Source: Bacteroidota bacterium | GTDB taxonomy: Bacteria; Bacteroidota; Bacteroidia; Bacteroidales; FEN-979 | Assembly: GCA_026391835.1 (NCBI GenBank) | Contig: JAPLDF010000015.1 | Span: 86,836-150,835 of the forward strand | Reading direction: 5' to 3' | Length of the DNA stretch: 64,000 bases | In this document: positions 8,812 through 18,426 of the stretch, in pieces | Numbering within the stretch: the first letter of the stretch is position 1 | How the letters are laid out: every line of letters starts with the position of its first letter | The notes under the pieces: model-generated | Told to the model about the DNA's origin: nothing | Database searches by the model: none | Seen by the model: only the letters and a program-made list of their open reading frames with translations | Program-made: the position numbers and the translations under genes

Positions 8812-9855
8812 ATGATGCGTTTTGATGAATCGGGGTTGAATGCCCTGGCCCTGCATAAAGTAGGAAACAAATCGGCGGATGAAGGTGTGGTTATTTCGGG
8901 TAAACTACTTGAAATCAGCGACATTGTTAAACCCCTTTTATTGCAGTATTTTCTTTCGCCTTTCCGCGGCGACGAACTTTATAACTTCACCCATCCTTCG
9001 GATCTTGAGCTGAACGAGGTTTTTCATTACGCAACCGCTATCTTCGAAAATCCCGGGTGTATGCTTGACCAGTCAGGCAACCTCGCGCAATATTTATACC
9101 GCCACTCCACCCACCCCAAAATCAAAACAGGTGAATTTTATGTGGCTTACCTGAGGAACTGCTGGTTCAATGATGAACTTATGGACGCGATTGGCCTCTT
9201 CAAATCCGAATCAAAGGAGACCTACCTCAAGATATACCCGGTAAGCGACTCTTACGAAATCGGCCACGACGACGGCATCAACATCAACAAACTCGACAAG
9301 GGCTGCCTGATCTTCAATACCGGCCGCGAAGAAGGATATGTGGTGGCTATTGTCGACAACCTCAACAAGGGCAGCGAAGCGCAGTACTGGCGCGACGATT
9401 TCCTGCAGGTAAAGCCCCGTTCCGATAATTACTACAACACCCGGGGCGTGATGGACCTGTGCAAAAAATTCGTTACCGACAAACTCCCGCAGGACTTTGA
9501 GGTCTCCCGGGCCGACCAGGCCGACATGCTCAATCGTTCGATGAAATTCCTGAAGGAGAATGATGAATTCGGAATGGAAGAGTTCCAGGAACAGGTGCTG
9601 GGTTCCCCGGCCATCATCAACTCCTTTTCGGAATATAAAAACCAGTTCCGCGATGAACACGACATGGATATCCCCGAAAATTTCCAGATCTCCGAAAGCG
9701 CCGTGAAAAACCAGTCCAGGTTTATGAAAAGCGTGATCAAACTGGATAAAAACTTCCACATTTACATCCATGGTGAGCGCCAGATGGTTGAAAAAGGATA
9801 CGATGATGTGAAACAACTGAACTATTACAAGCTCTTTTTCAAGGACGAATCATGA
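8812..9855 (+). CDS. 37-kDa nucleoid-associated protein (NdpA/YejK family)
   Basis: This 347-residue protein has the usual length and layout of the NA37 nucleoid-associated family (PF04245): an N-terminal part (L-N-A-L-A-L-H-K-V-G), a central FYVAYLRNCWFND-type segment, and a C-terminal SFSEYKNQF region. Family members bind chromosomal DNA; their precise role is poorly known. The start has two ATG codons in tandem and the first is used here. Its stop overlaps the next start by four bases (ATGA), coupling a cytoplasmic DNA-binding protein to a secreted mannosidase, which is an unexpected pairing. Confidence 0.85.
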   Translation: MMRFDESGLNALALHKVGNKSADEGVVISGKLLEISDIVKPLLLQYFLSPFRGDELYNFTHPSDLELNEVFHYATAIFENPGCMLDQSGNLAQYLYRHSTHPKIKTGEFYVAYLRNCWFNDELMDAIGLFKSESKETYLKIYPVSDSYEIGHDDGININKLDKGCLIFNTGREEGYVVAIVDNLNKGSEAQYWRDDFLQVKPRSDNYYNTRGVMDLCKKFVTDKLPQDFEVSRADQADMLNRSMKFLKENDEFGMEEFQEQVLGSPAIINSFSEYKNQFRDEHDMDIPENFQISESAVKNQSRFMKSVIKLDKNFHIYIHGERQMVEKGYDDVKQLNYYKLFFKDES

Positions 9856-12170
9856 TGAAAACTTTCGCAACGCTCACTGCCTGCATCTTGGTTCCGGCCA
9901 TGCTGCATGCCCAGGCTCCCTCCCTTTCCGGTTATGTAAACCCCTTCATCGGAACCCAGGAGATGGGTCATACTTTTCCGGGAGCATGCGTTCCCTTCGG
10001 ATTTGTGCAGCTGAGCCCGGATACCGATACCATTCCCTATGAAAAAAATGGCAAATACAACCCGGATGTTTACCGCTATTGTGCCGGTTACCAGTACCTC
10101 GACAAAACCATTGCCGGTTTCAGCCATACCCACTTCAATGGTACCGGCCATTCCGACCTGGGAGATTTCCTGGTTATGCCAACTGTCGGTAAACTGCAGC
10201 TGAACCCCGGTACGGCCGATCATCCCGAAACCGGGTACCGTTCGCCTTTCCGCAAGGAGACAGAAAAGGCATCGCCGGGCTATTACAGGGTTCACCTCGA
10301 TGATCCGGATGTGGAAGCCGAACTTACCGCCACCACCCGATGCGGGTTTCACCAGTATACCTTCCCCGAAAGCGACAGCGCGCACATCATCCTCGACATG
10401 CTCCATGGCATTTACAACTACGACGGGAAGGTTTTATGGGCCTGTGTGCTGGTTCACAACGACACACTGATCACCGGCTACCGCATCACCCGGGGATGGG
10501 CACGAACCCGGTACATCTATTTTGCCCTGAGCTTTTCAAAACCCTTTGAAAGTTACGGGTTCAAAAACGACGAACAACCTGTTTACCGGGGATTCTGGCG
10601 TAAATTCAACCAGCAGGACAACTTCCCCGAAATGGCAGGGAAGAAAATCAGGGCTCACTTTGATTTTTCAACCGGCAAGGATGAAAAAATTAAGATCAAA
10701 ATCGGACTTTCGGCTGTCAGCATGGACGGTGCCCTGCAAAACCTCCAGACTGAGATCGCGGACTGGGATTTTGAAAAGACCCGCAAGGAGGCGAACCAAG
10801 CCTGGGAAGATGAGTTCAGCCGGATCAGGATCGGGGGATCTGACGACCGCAAGGTTAATTTCTATACGGCGCTCTACCATGTTCTGCAGTCGCCGGTGGT
10901 ATATACCGATGCCGACGGCAGGTACCGGGGAGTTGACCAGGAGATCCATCATGCCGAAGGCTTTACCAATTACACCACGTTTTCGCTCTGGGATACCTAC
11001 CGTGCCGAGCACCCCCTGCTTACCCTCCTATATCCCAAACGAACCTCCGACATGGTCAATTCCATGATCGCCCATTTTGAACAAAGCCCCGAACACATGC
11101 TGCCGGTGTGGTCGCATCACGGGAATGAGAACTGGTGCATGATCGGGTACCACAGTGTGCCGGTCATCGCAGATGCCTATGTGAAGGGGATCCGCGGTTT
11201 CGACGCATCCAGGGCATTCAGGGCATGTGTAACCACGGCCACCAATAAATTCTACGACGGTATCGGCGATTATATGAAATATGGTTTTGTGCCCGATGAC
11301 AAACAGGGCAACTCCGCTTCGATCACCCTCGAATATGCCTATGATGACTACACCATCGCACAGTTCGCAAAAGCAATTATCAACGCAAAGGAACCGTCGG
11401 ACCAGGAAAAGCAGTTCGCCGAGGACCAGTTGCAGCGCTTTTCCGACCGTTCGCTGAATTACCGGAACCTTTTTGATCCTTCAACCGGGTTTATCCGCGC
11501 AAAAAAAGCGGATGGCTCCTGGAAAACACCGTTTGACCCGCTGAGTACGATTGGCCAGGGCTTCATCGAGGGCAACTCATGGAACTACTCGCTCTATGTG
11601 CCGCATGATGTTTCGCATTACATTGGCATGATGGGCGGCGAAAAACCCTTCATCCGCCGGCTCGACTCACTTTTCACCATGTACCTCGATGACAGGTATT
11701 TCAACGAAACCGAAGATGTTACGCGTGCCGGGCTCATCGGGAACTACGTGCATGGCAACGAACCCAGCCACCATGTGGCCTACCTCTACGACTGGACCAC
11801 GAAACCATGGAAAACCCAGGAACGCATCCACCTGATCGTAAATACCATGTACCGCAACAAACCCGACGGTTTGTGCGGAAATGACGATTGCGGCCAGATG
11901 AGTGCCTGGTATGTTTTCAGTGTGCTTGGCTTTTACCCGGTGTGCCCCGGAACCACGCAATATGCCATCGGGGCCCCCTGCATTTCGTCGGCAACCATTG
12001 CGCTGCCCGGTAACAAAACCTTTGTCGTTAAAGCCATCGGGCTTAGCGATAAGAACATCTATATCCGGTCGATGACACTCAACGGGAAACCCCTCACCCA
12101 ACCATTTATTGACCATGCCGACCTGGTGTCCGGCGGAATCCTGGTCTTCACCATGGGACCAAAGCCTTAA
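9852..12170 (+). CDS. GH92 family alpha-mannosidase, secreted
   Basis: A signal peptide (MMKTFATLTACILVPAMLHAQ) is followed by a full GH92 enzyme of 772 residues. Recognised family landmarks are Y-V-N-P-F-I-G-T near the N-terminus, F-N-G-T-G-H-S-D-L-G-D-F, a central TFSLWDTYRAEHPL, PEHMLPVWSHHGNENWCMIGYHS in pieces, GNEPSHH and the C-terminal GNDDCGQMSAWYVFS block. GH92 enzymes are calcium-dependent exo-acting alpha-mannosidases that remove mannose from N-glycans and other mannosides with inversion. No T9SS tail is present, so a periplasmic location is likely. It shares four bases with the upstream NdpA-like gene. Confidence 0.95.
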   Translation: MMKTFATLTACILVPAMLHAQAPSLSGYVNPFIGTQEMGHTFPGACVPFGFVQLSPDTDTIPYEKNGKYNPDVYRYCAGYQYLDKTIAGFSHTHFNGTGHSDLGDFLVMPTVGKLQLNPGTADHPETGYRSPFRKETEKASPGYYRVHLDDPDVEAELTATTRCGFHQYTFPESDSAHIILDMLHGIYNYDGKVLWACVLVHNDTLITGYRITRGWARTRYIYFALSFSKPFESYGFKNDEQPVYRGFWRKFNQQDNFPEMAGKKIRAHFDFSTGKDEKIKIKIGLSAVSMDGALQNLQTEIADWDFEKTRKEANQAWEDEFSRIRIGGSDDRKVNFYTALYHVLQSPVVYTDADGRYRGVDQEIHHAEGFTNYTTFSLWDTYRAEHPLLTLLYPKRTSDMVNSMIAHFEQSPEHMLPVWSHHGNENWCMIGYHSVPVIADAYVKGIRGFDASRAFRACVTTATNKFYDGIGDYMKYGFVPDDKQGNSASITLEYAYDDYTIAQFAKAIINAKEPSDQEKQFAEDQLQRFSDRSLNYRNLFDPSTGFIRAKKADGSWKTPFDPLSTIGQGFIEGNSWNYSLYVPHDVSHYIGMMGGEKPFIRRLDSLFTMYLDDRYFNETEDVTRAGLIGNYVHGNEPSHHVAYLYDWTTKPWKTQERIHLIVNTMYRNKPDGLCGNDDCGQMSAWYVFSVLGFYPVCPGTTQYAIGAPCISSATIALPGNKTFVVKAIGLSDKNIYIRSMTLNGKPLTQPFIDHADLVSGGILVFTMGPKP

Positions 12171-12185
12171 CTCCCTCCCTTTATC

Positions 12186-12236
12186 AACCCGCTACTGTGC
12201 CCTCTAATGTGTCCTCTTGTGCCTATGTGGTAAGAT
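12186..12236. repeat. Degenerate intergenic repeat (gtgcc/tgtgtcc type)
   Basis: The stretch 'gctactgtgccctctaatg' and 'cttgtgcctatgtggtaag' repeats the motif seen at 8662-8742 in shorter form, between the mannosidase stop and the subtilase promoter. Confidence 0.4.
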
Positions 12237-12303
12237 TTTCAACCGCAACGATACCAGGGCCTCAATTCAAATAAGAACATCATGCATGTACTGAAATATC
12301 TCC

Positions 12304-12311
12304 TACCTTTG
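12304..12311 (+). promoter_or_regulatory. Promoter -7 box of the subtilase gene
   Basis: TACCTTTG is a perfect TAnnTTTG and lies 33 bases before the ATG at 12345. Because it falls inside the longer reading frame that begins at 12282, it argues for the downstream start. Confidence 0.5.
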
Positions 12312-12344
12312 CAAACAGCATCCTCACATAAACATCCACCGTTC

Positions 12345-14024
12345 ATGAAAAAAATATTTCTTATAACGTTTACATTCATCTTTTCCTTTTGCCTTTTTGC
12401 CCAGGAGCAAAAGCATGTTGTTTTCCTGAAGAACAAGGACAACAACCCCTATTCACTGTCAAACCCGCTGGCTTTTTTAACCCAGCGGTCGCTTGACCGC
12501 CGCACAAAATCGGGTATCCCCCTCGACGCCAGGGATCTCCCGGTAACACCCTCCTATGTAACACAAATAGCCGGCACAGGGGCAGTTGTCATTTATCCCC
12601 TGAAATGGTTCAACGCAGTGGTTGTCGACGCAAATGACCCCGCGATTTTAGCGGCAATTGCATTACTTCCGTTTGTTGATCATATCGACCAGGTGTTGAA
12701 GGACCAGCCCCTGGAAAGTTCAGGGACGCCGGGTCATCAAACCATTGGGGCCATTCCTCCCTACACCATCAGCATGCCGGGTCCCAGGGCAACTGTCAAG
12801 TCGACCGGGGCGATCAATTACGGCCAGGCATACAACCAGGCACACATGATTGCTGTTGACGGGCTGCACGACCTTGGGTACACTGGCCAGGGGATGATGA
12901 TTGCCATCCTTGATGCCGGGTTTTACCATGTCGACCAGATCGCTGCCTTCGACAGCCTCTGGCTCACCAGCCGCATCCTTGGAACCCGCGATTTCAACCT
13001 GCCGGGGAACAATGTATTCGGCGACAACATGCATACACACGGCACGAGCGTGCTTTCCTGCATGGGAGCCAACCTGCCCGGTGAGATGGTCGGCACCGCC
13101 CCCGGGGCCTCTTTCTGGCTCATCCGCACCGAAGCAGGCGACTATGAAGCCCTGATAGAAGAATACAACTGGGCCGGCGGCGCCGAATTTGCCGACAGCC
13201 TGGGCGTGGATGTGATCAACTCATCCCTGGGATATACCACCTTTGACAACCCAGCTTTCGACCATACCTATGCCGATATGGATGGCAACACGACCCCTGC
13301 CACCCGTGCCGCCGACCTGGCTGCAAGCCGTGGGATACTGGTAGTTAACAGCGCGGGAAACTCTGGCGGATCGTCATGGCAATACATCGGCGCGCCGGCC
13401 GACGGCGACAGCGTATTTTCCATCGGCGCGGTGGATGCATCCGGGGCCTATGCCTCTTTCAGCTCTACAGGTCCAACCTACGACGGACGCATAAAACCCG
13501 ATGTTACAGCCCAGGGACAAGGAACGACCATCGTTTCCGGGTTTGGCAATGTTGGCCAGGGAAGCGGAACATCATTTTCTTCGCCGGTCATGGCCGGGGC
13601 CCTGGCCTGCCTGTGGCAATCAACACCTGCTTTCTCGGCTGACCAAATCCGCATCGCCGTGAGAAACACCGCCTCCCGGTCAAACATGCCTGATCCACAA
13701 TTTGGCTGGGGTATTCCCAACCTGATGAATGCAAAAGTCTTTCTTTCCAACAACGACTCCGGTCCGATCCCGCCAAACGCGTTTACCCTGTTCCCGATCC
13801 CGTTTACTTCCGTACCCAGCCTCCTGAACAATATGAAAGTATCGGTATCGGTCAAAGTCGAAGCATTTTCGGTTACCGGCCAGATGGTGAGTTCAAGTAT
13901 TTTCCTGGTACAGCCACTCGCAGCGATCAAACTGGATGACTTTAACGCTTTCAGGGCAGGCGTCTATTTTGTGCGTGTAACAACCGGCAAATCACGGCAG
14001 GTGATCAGGGCTGTAAAAATGTAA
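12345..14024 (+). CDS. Secreted subtilisin-like serine protease (S8) with T9SS tail
   Basis: The chosen start gives a clean signal peptide (MKKIFLITFTFIFSFCLFAQ); an upstream in-frame ATG at 12282 would add 21 unlikely residues and would place the promoter inside the gene. The catalytic triad is visible: Asp in M-I-A-I-L-D-A-G-F, His in N-M-H-T-H-G-T-S-V, and Ser in G-S-G-T-S-F-S-S-P-V-M-A-G. An inhibitor-like N-terminal region (Q-R-S-L-D-R-R-T-K-S-G-I) precedes the protease domain. The last 80 residues end with the beta-strand pattern of a T9SS type A sorting domain (G-V-Y-F-V-R-V-T-T-G). It is likely a surface or extracellular peptidase. The oxyanion Asn is probably in VNSAGNSG. Confidence 0.93.
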   Translation: MKKIFLITFTFIFSFCLFAQEQKHVVFLKNKDNNPYSLSNPLAFLTQRSLDRRTKSGIPLDARDLPVTPSYVTQIAGTGAVVIYPLKWFNAVVVDANDPAILAAIALLPFVDHIDQVLKDQPLESSGTPGHQTIGAIPPYTISMPGPRATVKSTGAINYGQAYNQAHMIAVDGLHDLGYTGQGMMIAILDAGFYHVDQIAAFDSLWLTSRILGTRDFNLPGNNVFGDNMHTHGTSVLSCMGANLPGEMVGTAPGASFWLIRTEAGDYEALIEEYNWAGGAEFADSLGVDVINSSLGYTTFDNPAFDHTYADMDGNTTPATRAADLAASRGILVVNSAGNSGGSSWQYIGAPADGDSVFSIGAVDASGAYASFSSTGPTYDGRIKPDVTAQGQGTTIVSGFGNVGQGSGTSFSSPVMAGALACLWQSTPAFSADQIRIAVRNTASRSNMPDPQFGWGIPNLMNAKVFLSNNDSGPIPPNAFTLFPIPFTSVPSLLNNMKVSVSVKVEAFSVTGQMVSSSIFLVQPLAAIKLDDFNAFRAGVYFVRVTTGKSRQVIRAVKM

Positions 14025-14049
14025 CCTTTGTCGTATCGCTTGTTTGCAC

Positions 14050-15732
14050 ATGGCACCCCCAAAAAAAAATAGCAAAAATGCCGGAAAGCTGAAACCGACA
14101 GGTTTTGAGGACATGTTTTCCAACACCATCCTGGCGATCGTGGTGCTCGCTTCCATCACCTTCATGGTATATGCCAGGACCCTGATGCTGGATTATACAA
14201 AACTGGACGATTCCATCTTTATCGTTGAAAACGCCCAGTACAACTCAGATGCGAAAAATATCGGCGTTTCATTTCAGCGTGGCCTGTTTAATCCCACAAA
14301 AGATGCTTACTACAGGCCGCTTTTCCTGGTCGATTTCATCCTTGAATCACGTCTCTTCGGCATAAAACCCGCAGGTTACCACTTCACGAACCTGCTGTTT
14401 CATATTATTTCCGTGGTGCTGTTGTTCCTCTTTTTCAAAAGGATCAAAATACCCCCGCAGGATTCTTTTCTCCTTTCCCTGCTTTTTGCCGTTCATCCCG
14501 TTTTGACACAAGCTGTTGCGTGGATTCCGGGGAGAAACGACATGCTGCTGATGATTTTCTTTCTTTCCTCGTTTATCCTGCTGTTTAAGTATCTTGAAAA
14601 GCCAAAACCAGCAATCCTCCTGCTTCATTTCCTGTTTTTACTTGCGGCCCTGTTCACCAAGGAAACGGCAATCATCATCCCGGTGATCATGGGAGGGTTT
14701 GCAGTTTTTTACCTGAAATGCGGCTGGCGGAAACTGCTGTTTCCGCTGATCAGCTGGGTGGCTGCAATCGCTACATGGCTGCTGGTGAGGTCAACCGCCA
14801 CGCTTTCAAAGAACTGGGTTTCGCCCTCCGGTATGTTCCATGCAGGCATCGACAGGCTGGGTGTTATTGTGCAATATCTTGGCAAGATCTTCTTCCCGGT
14901 AAACCTTACCGTGTTCCCGATGGCCGAAGACATCACGCTTGTTTGGGGCCTCATTGCACTGGCCGGGCTTATTGCACTGGTCGTTTATTCGAAGAGCTAC
15001 ACCAGGCCGCTTACCTACATGGGATTGTTCTGGTTTATCGTCTTCCTGATCCCGGTGCTGATTGTTCCCAAATCGCTGAATGACCAGGTTTTTGAGCACC
15101 GGCTCTACCTGCCTGTCATCGGGATCCTGATCATGCTCAGCCAGGCAATTCCATTCAGCGGCTCCTTCAACCCAAAATTGAAAATTGCAATTGTATCCGT
15201 AATTGTTGTCATATTTATCATCCAGAGTTTTATCAGAACAAGTTACTTCAACGACCCGGTCACCTTTTGGACACATGCCGTGAACGGCTCCCCTCATTCA
15301 GCCTATGCAAAAACACTCCTGGGAACCAAGGTTGAAGATCCGGCCGAACGGGAGCGGCTGTTCAGGGAGGCACGCACCATTGAGCCGGGCCTTAAGAACC
15401 TGAACTACTACCTCGGGAAGGTTCTGTTCGACAGGAAAGAAGTTGATTCCGCCGAACGCTACCTGAGGATTGAGCTGGTGCACAACCCGATCCCCGATGC
15501 CTACTTCCTGCTGGCGCAGATCGCATTTTCAAAAAACAGCTTCGACAGCGCGGCGGTAAACCTCGAGAAGGTGATTGAACTCAACCCGTTTGATCCCCAG
15601 GCCAACAACAACCTGGTATTGCTCTATTACCAGCATGGCCAGCCAGATAAGGCGCGCCAGGTTATCAGGAATATGCAGGAAAGGGGCATGGGCGTTGGCG
15701 ATGACCTGCTCCGGATGGTAAACGGCAAATGA
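14050..15732 (+). CDS. GT-C-like membrane protein with C-terminal TPR repeats
   Basis: An N-terminal helix is followed by a lumenal loop with YTKLDDSIFIVENAQY and further loops A-Y-Y-R-P-L-F and G-Y-H-F-T-N-L-L-F-H, which resemble the TMTC/PMT-type GT-C glycosyltransferase family; the acidic DD pair would be catalytic. About 10 helices run to residue 400. The tail (about 430-560) has three TPR-like units (N-Y-Y-L-G-K-V-L-F, A-Y-F-L-L-A-Q-I-A-F, N-N-L-V-L-L-Y-Y-Q-H-G). A polyprenyl-phosphate-sugar donor and a protein or glycan acceptor are expected from the family. A TTG six bases upstream could also start the frame, but the ATG giving MAPPKKN is preferred. It converges on the Nramp gene with seven bases between stops. 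Confidence 0.7.
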   Translation: MAPPKKNSKNAGKLKPTGFEDMFSNTILAIVVLASITFMVYARTLMLDYTKLDDSIFIVENAQYNSDAKNIGVSFQRGLFNPTKDAYYRPLFLVDFILESRLFGIKPAGYHFTNLLFHIISVVLLFLFFKRIKIPPQDSFLLSLLFAVHPVLTQAVAWIPGRNDMLLMIFFLSSFILLFKYLEKPKPAILLLHFLFLLAALFTKETAIIIPVIMGGFAVFYLKCGWRKLLFPLISWVAAIATWLLVRSTATLSKNWVSPSGMFHAGIDRLGVIVQYLGKIFFPVNLTVFPMAEDITLVWGLIALAGLIALVVYSKSYTRPLTYMGLFWFIVFLIPVLIVPKSLNDQVFEHRLYLPVIGILIMLSQAIPFSGSFNPKLKIAIVSVIVVIFIIQSFIRTSYFNDPVTFWTHAVNGSPHSAYAKTLLGTKVEDPAERERLFREARTIEPGLKNLNYYLGKVLFDRKEVDSAERYLRIELVHNPIPDAYFLLAQIAFSKNSFDSAAVNLEKVIELNPFDPQANNNLVLLYYQHGQPDKARQVIRNMQERGMGVGDDLLRMVNGK

Positions 15733-15739
15733 GTCCGGG

Positions 15740-16987
15740 CTAGTTAAACAGCGGCAACACCAGCAATGTCAGCGACAAGGCGATAAGGATGAAAACAGTC
15801 CCCCACCCGATGATATTCTGAATGGGTTTGTTGGTGTATTCCCCCATGATCTTTTTGTTGTTGACCAGCAGGATCATGCAAACCAGCACGACCGGCAGCA
15901 ATAGCCCGTTGATGATCTGGGTCCAGAGCGTGATGGCAATCAGCGGCGCGTTGGGAATCAGGATGATGATCACCCCAAGGATGATAATCCCGGTATAAAG
16001 AATATAAAACTCAGGGGCGTCTTTCCACTTTTTATCAATTCCGGCTTCAAAACCAAAAGCTTCACATACGTAAAAAGCGGTGGCCAGCGGCAGGATTGTC
16101 GCCGAAAATATCGAGGCAATAAACAACCCAAATGCAAATACATGCGATGAAAATGCCCCGGCAAGGGGTTCCAGCGCCATTGCCGCGTCTTTTGCCTCAT
16201 GGATTACAATGCCCTTCGCGTGCAGGGTGGATGCGCAGGCCACGATGATGAAAAATGCAACAACCACGGTCGCGGTACATCCTACAATTATGTCGACAAG
16301 GGTATATTTATATTGCTGGATCTTGAGTCCTTTTTCGATGACCGACGACTGCATGTAAAACTGCATCCACGGGGCAATGGTGGTACCGATGATGCCAATG
16401 ATCACCATGAGCGACTTCTGGTCGAAATCCATCTGCGGCCTGATGATCGATTTTCCGATCGCACTCCAGTCGGGGTTGCCCATCAGTGCGGAAACCACAT
16501 ACATCAACAATGAAACACTGAATATCAGGAATATACGTTCAGCCAGTTTATAATTCCCCTTCACCACCAGTACCCAGATCATGAATCCCACAATCGGAAC
16601 CGAAATATATTTGCTTACGCTGAAGACCTCCATGCTTCCGGCCACCCCGGCAAATTCGGTGGTGGTATTGCCGATATCGGCCAGCAGCAATCCTATGAAA
16701 ATAAAGAAAGTAACTTTCACCCCCGCATTTTCGCGGATCAGGTCGGCCAGCCCCTTCCCGGTCACAATCCCCATCCTGGCGTTCATCTCCTGTACGATTA
16801 CCAAAACAATGAAAGAGGGGATCAGCGTCCAGAGCAACTTGTACCCATACAAAGCGCCGGCCACCGAATAGGTCGTAATTCCGCCGGCATCATTATCCAC
16901 ACTCCCGGTGATGATCCCCGGCCCGAGAATGGCAAGAAAAAATGCAATATTTCGCCAGATCGATTTTCGCCTGATTGAAGAAGTCAT
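15740..16987 (-). CDS. Nramp-like divalent metal transporter, NRMT-type (probable Mg2+)
   Basis: The 415-residue product has 11 hydrophobic helices and the Nramp fold landmarks G-P-G-I-I-T-G and G-Y-K-L-L-W. In helix 1 the usual DPGN is DAGG (residues 33-36): the Asp is kept and the Asn is lost. In helix 6 the usual MPH region reads T-I-A-P-W, so the metal-coordinating Met is replaced by Ala. From memory these changes match NRAMP-related magnesium transporters rather than Mn2+/Fe2+ importers. The start at MTSSIRRKS leaves a 16-base gap after the upstream gene with a GGGAAAGGG-like RBS; a longer TTG-initiated frame would overlap it. The next gene upstream encodes an MgtE-type sensor, supporting Mg2+. 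Confidence 0.82.
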   Translation of the reverse strand: MTSSIRRKSIWRNIAFFLAILGPGIITGSVDNDAGGITTYSVAGALYGYKLLWTLIPSFIVLVIVQEMNARMGIVTGKGLADLIRENAGVKVTFFIFIGLLLADIGNTTTEFAGVAGSMEVFSVSKYISVPIVGFMIWVLVVKGNYKLAERIFLIFSVSLLMYVVSALMGNPDWSAIGKSIIRPQMDFDQKSLMVIIGIIGTTIAPWMQFYMQSSVIEKGLKIQQYKYTLVDIIVGCTATVVVAFFIIVACASTLHAKGIVIHEAKDAAMALEPLAGAFSSHVFAFGLFIASIFSATILPLATAFYVCEAFGFEAGIDKKWKDAPEFYILYTGIIILGVIIILIPNAPLIAITLWTQIINGLLLPVVLVCMILLVNNKKIMGEYTNKPIQNIIGWGTVFILIALSLTLLVLPLFN

Positions 16988-17003
16988 GAATCCCTTTCCC
17001 GGT

Positions 17004-18278
17004 TTACCTCGTTTTTCTCCTGCTGAGCAAATCCTCAACGATGTCTTCCACCACCACGATGCCTTCCATCTCCCTGTTCCTGTTGATCACGGGAACTGCA
17101 AGCAGGTTGTATTTGGATACCAGTTCGGCAAGTGAGTCCACTTTGTCATCATCGTAAACGCTCACCGCGTGTTTGTTCATGATCTCTTTCAGGTGCTTTG
17201 AAGGATCGGCAACAACCAGTTCTCCCAGCGAAACGGACGACAGGAACCGCTCATGTTTATCGGTTACGATGATGGTGTAAATATGCGCCGCTTCCGGCTG
17301 CTGTTTACGAAGTTCAATGAAAGTTTCGGCAACGGTGAGCTCTTCATTGAAGGTGTAGTAGTCGGTTGTCATGAGCGATCCCACTTCTTTGTTCGGGTAT
17401 TCAAGCAACTCCCTGACCTCCTCGGAAGACTCTTTTTCCATCTCTTCAAGGAGTTTTTCAGCCTTGTCCTCGGCCAGCGCATCGAGCAGGTCGGCGACCT
17501 CATCGGCCGGCATCTTTTCAAGCACATCGGCAACTTTTTCAACCGGCAGGCTCTCCACGATATGGATCTGGGCATGTGGTTCCATCTCTTCAAGCACATC
17601 GGCAGCCTGTTCTTCGTCGAGGGATGCAAAGAAATAGGTCCGTGTGGCTTTATCGAGATCTTCAATGATATCTGCCAGGTCCGACGGGTGCAGGGTGTTC
17701 AGTTTCGACGAAGATTTCGACAGCTTGATGTTCGAATTGGAATAATCCACGGCTGCGATGTCGTCCCAAAGGATAAATTTCCCGGGGATATCCGCCTTGA
17801 AGGGATCCAGCATGGTCTGGATGGGTTTGTCGATGCCAATCCGCCGGAGCAGGCCCTCCATCCCGACATCCACGGCAATGGCGTAGGTCCCTGCCGGGAT
17901 CATCACCATCCGGATGTCGTTTACGCGAACCAGTTTGCGCCCGTTGATGTCGACGATCTGCTTGTCGAGGATATTTTCGGCCAGCCATAAGCTGTTTGAA
18001 AATGTATCGGGAAAAATATCGTGGACCTCAAGACAGGTAATCCTGAGTTTGCGCTTGAACTTTTTAATCTCAAACGATGAAAAATCGAGGATCCTGATCT
18101 CATTTCCCTTTTTCACCTTGATCGCCACCACGCGGGGACGCACAGGCTCGGCATCCTTTCCGGGCAGGGAGCTCTGGTCAATCAGAAAATCCCTGATTTT
18201 CCCAAGTGCAGTTCCATCATCGGAGATATAATTTTTCCCCAGGATCTGACTTAAATAGAAGGTAATTTGAGATGTCAT
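17004..18278 (-). CDS. MgtE_N-CBS magnesium-sensor-like protein with N-terminal PRC-barrel-like domain
   Basis: This 424-residue soluble protein has no membrane helix. Residues about 1-190 contain two barrel-like segments (G-K-I-R-D-F-L-I-D and I-V-D-I-N-G-R-K-L-V-R-V-N-D), residues about 200-300 are the acidic helical MgtE_N domain (repeated A-D-V-L-E-E-M, V-A-D-L-L-D-A-L), and residues about 300-420 are a CBS pair (G-S-L-M-T-T-D-Y-Y-T-F, then A-V-P-V-I-N-R-N-R-E-M-E-G). In MgtE these domains sense cytosolic Mg2+ and close the channel. Here they are on a separate protein co-transcribed with an Nramp-like transporter and lack the MgtE channel domain. A strong RBS (AGAAGGAGGCGAAT) precedes the ATG. 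Confidence 0.85.
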   Translation of the reverse strand: MTSQITFYLSQILGKNYISDDGTALGKIRDFLIDQSSLPGKDAEPVRPRVVAIKVKKGNEIRILDFSSFEIKKFKRKLRITCLEVHDIFPDTFSNSLWLAENILDKQIVDINGRKLVRVNDIRMVMIPAGTYAIAVDVGMEGLLRRIGIDKPIQTMLDPFKADIPGKFILWDDIAAVDYSNSNIKLSKSSSKLNTLHPSDLADIIEDLDKATRTYFFASLDEEQAADVLEEMEPHAQIHIVESLPVEKVADVLEKMPADEVADLLDALAEDKAEKLLEEMEKESSEEVRELLEYPNKEVGSLMTTDYYTFNEELTVAETFIELRKQQPEAAHIYTIIVTDKHERFLSSVSLGELVVADPSKHLKEIMNKHAVSVYDDDKVDSLAELVSKYNLLAVPVINRNREMEGIVVVEDIVEDLLSRRKTR

Positions 18279-18426
18279 ATTCGCCTCCTTCTTTTGTTAA
18301 CCACTGCAAAGAAGGGCGATACACCATGAACAGGATCACGATGGTACCCTACCAGTACAGGGGTAGATTTAACTGAATGCTTCGCGCAGGTCCGTCGTCC
18401 ATTTGAATGTTGAAAAAAATGCGTTG
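18279..18426 (-). other. Leader of the sensor-transporter operon
   Basis: About 148 bases lie between the predicted promoter and the ATG. The leader contains GGTAGGGTACC, a C-rich stretch and a second GTGG/CCAC-like pairing, so it may fold. I could not match it to the M-box or yybP-ykoY consensus by eye. It is a candidate cis-regulatory leader only because of its length and the metal-transport genes it precedes. Confidence 0.3.

Noticed and set aside
9211..9816. 201-codon minus-strand ORF opposite the NdpA-like gene
   Set aside because: Antisense shadow; the plus-strand frame has clear family matches.
12282..12344. Longer N-terminus for the subtilase
   Set aside because: It would put the promoter inside the gene and mask a clean signal peptide starting at MKKIFL.
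17253..17990. A 245-codon plus-strand ORF opposite the MgtE sensor gene
   Set aside because: Shadow of a well-supported acidic minus-strand protein; composition is phenylalanine- and histidine-rich as expected for an antisense of Glu/Lys codons.
18279..18426. M-box or Mn riboswitch
   Set aside because: Length fits but I could not recognise the conserved core; only reported as a long leader.
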